Shown: positions 57,006 through 64,000 of the stretch, piece after piece | Position numbering within the stretch: the stretch's first letter is position 1 | Layout: the number at the start of each line of letters is the position of its first letter | Origin: Sporothrix humicola | Lineage: Eukaryota; Ascomycota; Sordariomycetes; Ophiostomatales; Ophiostomataceae | Reading direction: 5' to 3' | Length of the DNA stretch: 64,000 bases | NCBI GenBank assembly: GCA_021396245.1 | Contig: WNYE01000007.1 | Location: forward strand, 496,001-560,000 | Position numbers and translations under genes: made by a program | The notes under the pieces: generated by a model | Seen by the model: only the letters and a program-made list of their open reading frames with translations | Told to the model about the DNA's origin: nothing | Database searches by the model: none

Positions 57006-57156
57006 GGAGGGGGGACGACGAGAGGAGAAGACAGAAAGGCGAAAAGACAAAAAAGGCGACGAACGACATATGATATATACCCATGAATAGACGTAACAAT
57101 AATATATGAAACTATGAATACTGCCAACACCAATGCGCATGCTCTCTGTGACTGTC

Positions 57157-59055
57157 CTACTCCTGCGCCGGGGACTCCTGAGCTAGGGCCGCCGAGATCA
57201 TTTCGACTAGAGAGAGGATCTTCTCCTCCTGGAAGCGCCGGCCGACGAGCTGCAGACCGACCGGCGTGTTCTCCTGGACCTGTGGGTTGTCTAAACAGTC
57301 AGCGTGTGTCAATATTATCGTTAATACAAGAGTGCCTGGTACTTACACTCTTCGTGGATGGCCTTGTCGAGGTCGTTGAGCGGCGTGTAGTCCTCCTCGA
57401 CGACATCGATGGCCGGGTCGACCTTGGTGACGGGGAAGACGACGGCCGTGTAGTCGAGCGTGTTGACCCACGGCGTGTAGCCTGCTGCTAATTAGTGAGT
57501 GTGATGGCATAGACTGGACTGAGAGGATAAAGGGGGAGCTTACCAATATGGGCGCGCTTGTCGATTTCAATGGCGGCGCTCGGAGACACGGGCGCAAGGA
57601 TCGCGTCCACGGGCCGGCCCGACTTTGTGAGGCGGGCCGTGCTGTTCCAGTAGTCCATGTAGTCGCGGCGGTACTGGAAGAGCTCGAGGTTGCTGTCAAA
57701 GAGCTGGTCGGCCGTCTTGGCCGCAAAGGGCTGGGTGCCGTAGAACTCCTGGATGCGCCACTGCAGCGGCTCGCCCGACAGCCCGAGATGGTGGTGGACG
57801 TCTGCGCCGCCGTCGGCCGTGAAGGGCGTGAAGGCGAGCTCGGTGGCACGCGTGTGCGACGGCGGCGTCCAGTCAATGGTCTGGTGGCCGAGCTTCTCGA
57901 TGAGGGCCTTGACGGTGGCAAAGGCGCGCTTGACGGGCGGCGTGGGCGCCACCGTCTCGTCCGACGGCCACAGACCGAACGTGAGCACTTGGCCCAGCTC
58001 GGCAGCCGAAGAACCCGACAGTGACGCAGCCAGACTGTCGCGCCACGGCAGCTCGACGACGGCCGGGTCGTACAGCCAGGGCTGCTGCTCCAGCACGGAC
58101 TTGAGCATCAGTTTGAGCGAGGCAGCACTGCCGGCTAGCGGTCCACAGACGGACGGCACGCTGTTTTGGCCGGGCATGCTGTTGGCAGCGCCGGCGTACG
58201 GCAGACGGCCAAACGAGGGGCGAATGCCGTACAGACCACAAAACGCCGACGGAATACGGATGCTGCCACCAATGTCGGTGCCGAACCCAATAGGGCTGCC
58301 CTTCATGCCCACTAGCGCGCCCTCGCCGCCCGAGCTGCCGCCACTGCTCATCAGCCGGTTGCTGGGGTTGCGCGTGAAGCCGACAATGTGGTTCCACGTC
58401 TCAGCGCTCATGACGGTATGGGGCAGGCTGGTTTTGCAGAACGGGACGCCGCCCAGGGCCCGAATCTCGCGCACGAGCTCGCTCTCGACGACCTTTTCTT
58501 TGCCAGTCCCCTTGCGGCCCTCAAACGTGCCGATCCACCCGACATAGCCCATGGTGGTCTCGACGCCGCGGACGTGGAACTGGTCCTTGAAACTGACGGG
58601 CAGGCCGTGGAGCGGGCCCAAGGGGACGCCGCCGGACGCGGCAAACTTGGCGTCGAGCAGCTTGGCCTCGGCAATCGCCTGGCTAAAGAAGATTTCATGC
58701 AGGCAGTTGGTCTGGGGGTGGTGATGTTAGCAGATGGTATCACGGGAGGATATCTGTCAAGTAGAGTGCGTACTAGCTGATGGGCTATGGCGGCGCGGTG
58801 GCAAAAGGCGGTGACGACCTCGGTGGCCGTCCACGTGCCGGCGGTTGTGTTGGCAACGATCTGGGCGGCGTCGGCCTCGGTGAGCTCGATCTCGCGGGCA
58901 CTCAAAAACTGGTGGACATAGGCACCCGTGACGTCCTTTTGGGCCTTGGGCGCCGGTAGCGGCAGCGGAAGACGCCAGGCCACGGGGATCAGGTCCAGGA
59001 CAGCTTGCCGCTTGGCCGCGGCCTTGTCTTGCCAGCCAGGTGCAATCGATCCCAT
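57157..59055 (-). CDS. Amidase-signature hydrolase (acetamidase/fatty-acid-amidase-like)
   Basis: Four exons on the minus strand: 59055-58774, 58711-57544, 57481-57347 and 57290-57157, giving 572 aa. The family hydrolyses amide bonds with a Ser-cisSer-Lys triad. Here these are K136 (VSFKDQF), cis-Ser S220 (SGGSSGGEGAL) and nucleophile S244 (GTDIGGSIRIP); the 24-residue S-to-S spacing equals that of mammalian FAAH. Other blocks: GPLHGLPVSFKD, TWNHIVGFTRNPSNR, AFCGLYGIRPS and the C-terminal NTPVGLQLVGRRFQEEKIL. Length and organisation match fungal general amidases and acetamidases (AmdS type). Exact substrate (acetamide, formamide, larger amides) cannot be assigned. Junction codons are intact (CTA|ACC, G|GC, T|AC). 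It is convergent with the Zn2Cys6 gene and divergent from the urea transporter, which suggests a nitrogen-scavenging role. Confidence 0.92.
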
Positions 59056-59466
59056 GTTGAGTCGCAGTAGAGGAAACAGGTCAAGAAGCAGTTGGAGGTG
59101 GATGTGAAGAAGGACGAGTGGTGTTTGAGGAATTCGGGTGGAAGCACACCAGTCGAGGTCGAGGGGCGTCTTATATCAGTGTTGTCTCTGTCTTTGTTTG
59201 TAGGTTCAACAGCAGCAGTTGCTGTTGTAGCAGATGTAGTTGTAGATAAAGATGTGCTCGTATCTAAGGATGTGGTCGAGGACGAGGCAAGGGCCGTGGT
59301 CGCCGACCTAGCCGTAGCCGCCGTGTTCAGCTTGCCAGAAGAACCAAAGCCAGGCGAGAGCGGCGGCGATACGGCCGCGGCATCCCCTGACCCCACGTTC
59401 CGAGATTTGGCATTGGCGTTCATGATTAATGATTTCAAATCCCAAATGTCGGATATCGGCTTCGAG

Positions 59467-59473
59467 AGATAAG
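59467..59473 (+). promoter_or_regulatory. GATA-factor site AGATAAG
   Basis: Match to the AreA/NIT2 consensus HGATAR, about 410 nt upstream of the amidase start. Functional use is inference. Confidence 0.35.
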
Positions 59474-60311
59474 GGAGAAGAAGAGGGACCAAGCGATATC
59501 CAAGAAGAAAGACCAAGGAAAGAAAGAAGGACAGTGCCAATAAAGGAACAAAAATGTAACAAAGATGTAATAAAATGCACAAAATTATCAAAAGAGGCAA
59601 CAAGAAGGCGAGAAAGGCGCGAAAAGAGGGGGTCTAAGGGGGGGTTTTGCGTCTAGATGGGGAACGTGGATGGTTCGAGGGTTGCCGAGGGTGGGTATGG
59701 CGCAACAGAAGGAGGAAAGATGCGTCCGGTCGAGAGGGAGGGGTCGATGGCCGGTGGTCAAGGCCAATGTCGGGATGTTAGGATGTTTGAACGTGAGGAT
59801 CGAGTGTCGTCAAAGTGATGGACATGGACAAGGACTATCGTATCGTATTGCGGCAACGGACAGCGGAGAACGGAGAAGGAAAAAGGTGGAACTGGGGCTT
59901 CGATAATAGCTGCCGAGTGTGAATAATGTCAAGTCGTAGCGTCGTCGAGATAGGAAAGTCTGGAGGTCTGCGCCAACGTCCGATTGTCGAGATCGAGAGA
60001 AAAGTGGAAGAAAGTAGACTGAAAGACGAAAAGGGAAAAGAAAAAAGGTACGACGTCTGGAAAAGGATTCCGATAGCAGGGTAATATTTCCTTAAGTTTG
60101 GAAAAAGGACGTCTGATAGTTTGATAGCTTGATCAAAGCTTGCCGAGCTTGTCCTTTTTTCTTGAATATATCCCACAGAGCTGGATCATGTTTCTTATTT
60201 TGTGCATCCCGAGCCGGAGGAATAAGACGTTAAAAGCCGCCAAAGGGACGTCAAAAGAAAGTTCAAAGGACGTTGCCGCAGTTGGCATTCAGAGAGCCCT
60301 GGACCGTGCAT

Positions 60312-60343
60312 ACGGAATACGTCGTAAATCGTATGTACTCCGT
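60312..60343. repeat. Imperfect inverted repeat ACGGAATAC ... GTACTCCGT
   Basis: Nine-base arms with one mismatch and a 14-nt loop, related to the perfect palindrome at 11313-11326. The 9-mer TACGTCGTA overlaps its left arm (60318-60326). Confidence 0.5.
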
Positions 60344-61012
60344 TAGGCTGCAGATTGGGGGCCTTTGGTATTTTTGAGTTTGGCGTTATGCTCAAAGTCC
60401 CATGCTTTCTTTTTTTCTTTTTTTCTTTTTTTTCTTGGAAATGTGCATGGGTGTCAGCAAGCAGCCTGACTGGGAGACTGGTGAGACGGTTCATTGGTTG
60501 GAGAACTCTGCAAAACACTGGAGACGATTGGTTAAAACCCTCAAAACCCAATGAAATTGAGGACTGAGTTCAGCTCTGAGAGAAAAGAGCCAATTCCACC
60601 ACCGAAGATCAACCGCGCCAATTTCAGTGTCGCACTGTCAGCCTTTTTTGGTCTTGTCGTTCCTTGTGCAGGGCTGAAAATGATGAGGAGACAGCCAAGA
60701 AGAAGAAAGAAGAAAAAAGGAAGCTCCAACAGCGGCAACGCAAACTGCGCCAACCCTCTTCACAGACGGTTGTCATAACCTTAACGGCGAAGAACCTAAA
60801 GTGCTGTGAACCACTGAACTTCGACCACAGAATCACCTTCTCCAACAGCGGCAACAGCGCCCATTAAGGTTGACCGAACCCACACTGCCGCCGCTAGCGA
60901 GCCGCTAGCCGAATGGAGGTGCCCACTTGCCTCGTTCCAGCTGCCAATGGGCGACCCTGATTTTGGCGTCTTTTTGATAGCTTTGATATTTAGTGACTAT
61001 CAGGGGAAGCAG

Positions 61013-61019
61013 AGATAAG
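61013..61019 (+). promoter_or_regulatory. GATA-factor site AGATAAG
   Basis: Exact HGATAR-type site about 770 nt upstream of the DUR3 ATG. Confidence 0.35.
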
Positions 61020-61313
61020 GAAACGCACGAAACACAGCACGCCTTTCCCAAGCAGTGCAACGTCGGTCCTTGGAAGACGCGATCCGGATCGCACGCTCGA
61101 TAGTCGGGCAGCTTCTCTCCACCGATATACGGCGTGGGCGTCGCATGGGGGTGGATCCGGGGAGAAAAGAGAGCAAGAAAAAGATCCTGTCAAGCCGGCA
61201 TCCTTTTCTTCTGTTTTCTGGCGATCCTGGAACGCTGATATCTTTCGAGCATTGGTGCCGTCTGGGCCCCGTTACGTCTCCGTTGCATCACATCGCCTGT
61301 CCGCGATGTCCAG

Positions 61314-61320
61314 AGATAAG
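61314..61320 (+). promoter_or_regulatory. GATA-factor site AGATAAG
   Basis: Second exact site, about 470 nt upstream of the DUR3 ATG, in the same orientation as the previous one. Confidence 0.4.
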
Positions 61321-61554
61321 GAATTTGAAAATCGAAGATGAGGGGCGATATGGCGTCGGGGTGTCCATTTCGTTCCTTTTCGTTATCATGAGCGCGGCGA
61401 AGCTAGAGAACTCCTCGCTAGGAGAGAGGCGTCATCTTGTTGTCGATAATGTTGTTTCGTGTCGCCTGTGTCCATCCTTTCTCGCCATCTTTTCTTCCTT
61501 TCCTTCCGGTCCTCGCTTTTCGACGTTCGACTTGCCGTTCTCTCCGTTGTATCT

Positions 61555-61560
61555 CTTATC
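61555..61560 (-). promoter_or_regulatory. GATA-factor site (CTTATC on plus strand)
   Basis: Reverse-orientation GATAAG (TCTCTTATCTTC context), about 225 nt upstream of the DUR3 ATG. Confidence 0.4.
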
Positions 61561-61785
61561 TTCGTAGGAACAAGGCCGGTGCTCTTGCGTCTTGTTTGCT
61601 CGACTATAAAGCTCCGTCCGCGATGAACATATAAACCTGACAAGGAAGGTGAGAAACGAGAAAGAGAAACGACGATCCTGGCGATGTTTGACTTTGCAGA
61701 AGAAAAATAAACAAAGACAGCAATCTCACCATCTCCCTCACTTACATTTATTCCTTCTTCTTTTCCCCCTTCTTCTCCCTCCATA

Positions 61786-64000
61786 ATGTCAGGCCTCGCT
61801 GTCGGAAAAGACCTGCAGGTGCTGAGCCCCGGCGTGGGCTACGGCATCTTGGCCGGCATTGGCGCCGTCTTCACCATTGTCATGATCGCCACCACCCAGT
61901 TCCAGAACCGCTACTCGCAGTTCTCGAGCAAGCAGTCAGAAGAATTCAACACGGCGTCGCGCAGTGTCAAACCCGGTCTTATTGTGGCCGGCATCGTCAG
62001 TTCGTGGACATGGTCGGCCACTCTGCTAACGAGCTCGACATTTGCCTATGCCTATGGCATTTCCGGTCCCATGTGGTATGCCGCCTTGGGCTCGTCCCAA
62101 GTCCTCCTGTTCTCCATGCTGTCTCTCATGGTCAAGCGCGACCTGCCCGGTGCTCACACGTTCCCCGAGATTGTGCTCGCACGGCACGGTCCCGTGGCTC
62201 ACGCCATCTACTTGGTCTTTGGCTGGGCGACTAATATGTGTAAGTGCCGAGAGTGGAAGGTGGGAAGATGGTAAGGTGTCCGGTTATATGTGTGGCTCGA
62301 GTGCGTGCACGAGCCAATAAAACAAGTGTGGATGGAGAGAGAGGTGTCGTCCGAGAGGGCTGTATGAATCATGCTGACTTTTTCCTCTTTTTTTTCTTCT
62401 CTTTCTTGGGTTTCAGTCGTTGGCGCAACCCTTGTCTTGGGCGGTGCTCAGGTCGTGGCCGGTCTGTCGGGTGTGAACGTCTATGCCGCCTGTTTCATTG
62501 TAAGTTTTGTTTTGGTCGCTTTGGATTCTCCAAAACCACATCCAATTCCCGCCCATCATCCCCATCATCCCCACAGTTTGTTCTCCGCGGTACGACCCGT
62601 GCAAGTCAACCGCGCCCATCCCCCTTCAACCCCACAAACTTTAACGTAATAGCCGCTAATGGGTTGCAACCATGACTGCGTTTGCGCGTTTGCACAAAAT
62701 AGATTCCACTTGCCGTTGCTGCATATGTCATCCAGGGTGGTCTGCGCAGCACCTTTGTTGCCGACTACATTCACACCGTCATCCTCTTCGTCGCCATCTT
62801 CATCTTTGCGTTCGCGCTGTACACCACTGACGACTATGTCGGAAGCCCCAGCCGCTTCTATGACCTCCTCACAGCTGCTGCCGAGGCGTCTCCTCTGCCC
62901 CAGAACAAGGGCGGCTCCTGGCTGACCTTCCAGTCCAAGGGCGGTCTGACGTTTGCTGCGCTTATTTTCTTGGGCAGTTTCTCGACCGTCTGGCTCGACC
63001 AGGCGTACTGGCAGCGTGCCATTGCCTCCAAGCCGGAGACGAGCGTCAAGGCGTACCTTTTGGGTGGCCTCGCCTGGTATGGCATCCCGTACGGCTTCGC
63101 GACGGCCATGGGCCTCGGCTGCGTCGCCATGACCACGTCGCCCACGTTCCCCACGTACCCGAACCCGTTGAACGCAGCCCAGGTCAACGGCGGCTTCAGT
63201 GCCCCCGCCACGGCCATTGCGCTCATGGGCAAGAACGGTGCCGCCCTCATGCTGTTGCTGCTCTTCATGGCCATCACGTCCGCCACGTCCGCCGAGCTCA
63301 TTGCCGTCTCCTCGCTCTGGACCTTTGACGTCTACAAGCTGTACATCAACAAGGCCGCCACCTCGTCCCAGCTCGTCATGCAGGCCCACACCGGCATCAT
63401 CACCTACTCGCTCGTCCTCGCCGCCTTTTGCTGCGGTCTCAACGCCAGCGGCATCGACATCACCTGGATTCTGACCCAGGGCGGCTGTATCATTGGCGGC
63501 GGCGGTATCCCACTGGGCCTGATTTTGTTGTGGCCCTCGCGCATGTCCACGCCTGCTGCCATTAGTGCTCCCCTCATTGCCATGCCGCTCGGTATTATGA
63601 CCTGGCTCGTGACGACGCACCTGCGGTCGGGCGTCATCAGTGTGGCCACCACGGGCGATCTGACCAACAGTGTCGCCGGCAGCGCCACCACGTGCGGCAT
63701 CGGTGCTGTTGTGGCTGTCTTGTTTTCGTTCCTGTTCCCTTACAAGTACACTTCCAACGATCCGGCGCACGTTGCTCGTGTCGAGAAAATTTGCGGCGTG
63801 GCCTCGCTGCAGGGTCAGGTGTTCACAAGCGACACGGAAGCGCGCGCGGAGATGGCCATGGGCGAGAAGGATGCCGGTACGAAGGAGGAGGGTGGTGAGA
63901 TCAAGTCGCCGGAGCCCGTTGAGCCTGTTGCAGAGTCGGAAGCTCCCCCGGCGGAAACGGTGGCCGCTGCTACCGACTCGGGCCCTGCACCCACGGGCAA
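61786..64000 (+). CDS. DUR3: DUR3-type urea/proton (sodium:solute symporter family) transporter, 3' partial
   Basis: Three exons inside the window: 61786-62239, 62417-62499 and 62703->64000, giving 611 complete residues before the edge. DUR3 is a plasma-membrane, multi-TM urea (and polyamine) active transporter of the SSS family. Hallmarks: GVGYGILAGIGAVFTIVMI, SRSVKPGLIVAGIVSSWTWS, TFAYAYGISGPMWYAALGSS, GLSGVNVYAACF, AAYVIQGGLRSTFVADYIHT, STVWLDQAYWQRAIASKP, MAITSATSAELIAVSSLWTF and ITWILTQGGCIIGGGGIPLG. Splice codons T|TC and ATT|ATT join hydrophobic helices without a break. The cytoplasmic tail beginning at SNDPAHVARVEK is acidic and Pro/Ala-rich, and the stop lies beyond the window. Neighbours: amidase (divergent) and Zn2Cys6 regulator. 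Three full GATA sites in the upstream kilobase fit nitrogen-catabolite control. Confidence 0.92.

Larger units (their letters stand above)
59056..61785. other. Divergent promoter, amidase / DUR3
   Basis: 2.73 kb without a supported gene. Complete GATA-factor sites (AGATAAG or reverse) lie at 59467-59473, 61013-61019, 61314-61320 and 61555-61560. TGATAG cores cluster at about 60113-60127. A diverged ACGGAGTAC-type inverted repeat with an embedded TACGTCGTA lies at 60312-60343. Long-range nitrogen control is plausible. Confidence 0.55.

Noticed and set aside
62565..63770. 401-aa open frame on the minus strand
   Set aside because: Antisense to the DUR3 exon; low-complexity charged sequence, no domain.

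Overview
This is nuclear DNA of a filamentous ascomycete (Pezizomycotina). Genes carry short spliceosomal introns with GTRNGT donors, YAG acceptors and CTAAC-type branch sites. Coding sequence is GC-rich, upstream regions are strongly pyrimidine-rich on the sense strand, and the gene set is typical of filamentous fungi (Zn2Cys6 regulator, DUR3 urea transporter, CHK2/Rad53-type kinase with two FHA domains, DUF726 protein). A sordariomycete is my best guess, but nothing in the window fixes the order. I built 14 protein-coding gene models, two of them cut by the window edges. No tRNA, rRNA or CRISPR array was seen.

Layout, left to right. A glycine-rich RRM protein enters from the left edge (+, ends 739). 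A ChaC/GCG1 glutathione-degrading enzyme (-, 2289-3701) needs a 5-nt microexon. A penta-EF-hand protein (+, 6021-7367) has a GC-AG intron. Then comes a gene-free stretch of about 7.1 kb leading to a C2H2/RING-like regulator (+, 14501-16104). TVP23 (-, 17758-18483) and a CitE/CLYBL-like lyase (+, 19314-20380) are divergent. A secreted, single-pass membrane, sensor-like protein (-, 20855-22379) and a large DUF726/MIL1-like protein (-, 25714-30072) follow. A 9.3-kb gene-poor stretch holds a decayed pogo/Fot1-type transposase (about 31815-32350, -).

The right half has a tandem-PH CAF120/SKG3-like protein (+, 39380-45172), a large FHA-kinase-FHA checkpoint kinase (-, 46228-50574) and the ribosome-biogenesis factor UTP23 (-, 52277-53241). 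The last three genes are a Zn2Cys6 transcription factor (+, 54612-57005), an amidase-signature hydrolase (-, 57157-59055) and a DUR3 urea/solute transporter (+, 61786 to the right edge).

Most genes are housekeeping functions with no obvious joint pathway. The exception is the right end: a pathway-type regulator, an amidase and a urea transporter lie together, and full GATA-factor sites lie in the shared amidase/DUR3 promoter. That suggests a small nitrogen-scavenging neighbourhood. The other noteworthy observations are unusual splicing, an overlapping upstream ORF, recurrent short non-coding motifs and the transposon relic. I did not find a convincing novel multi-gene system.
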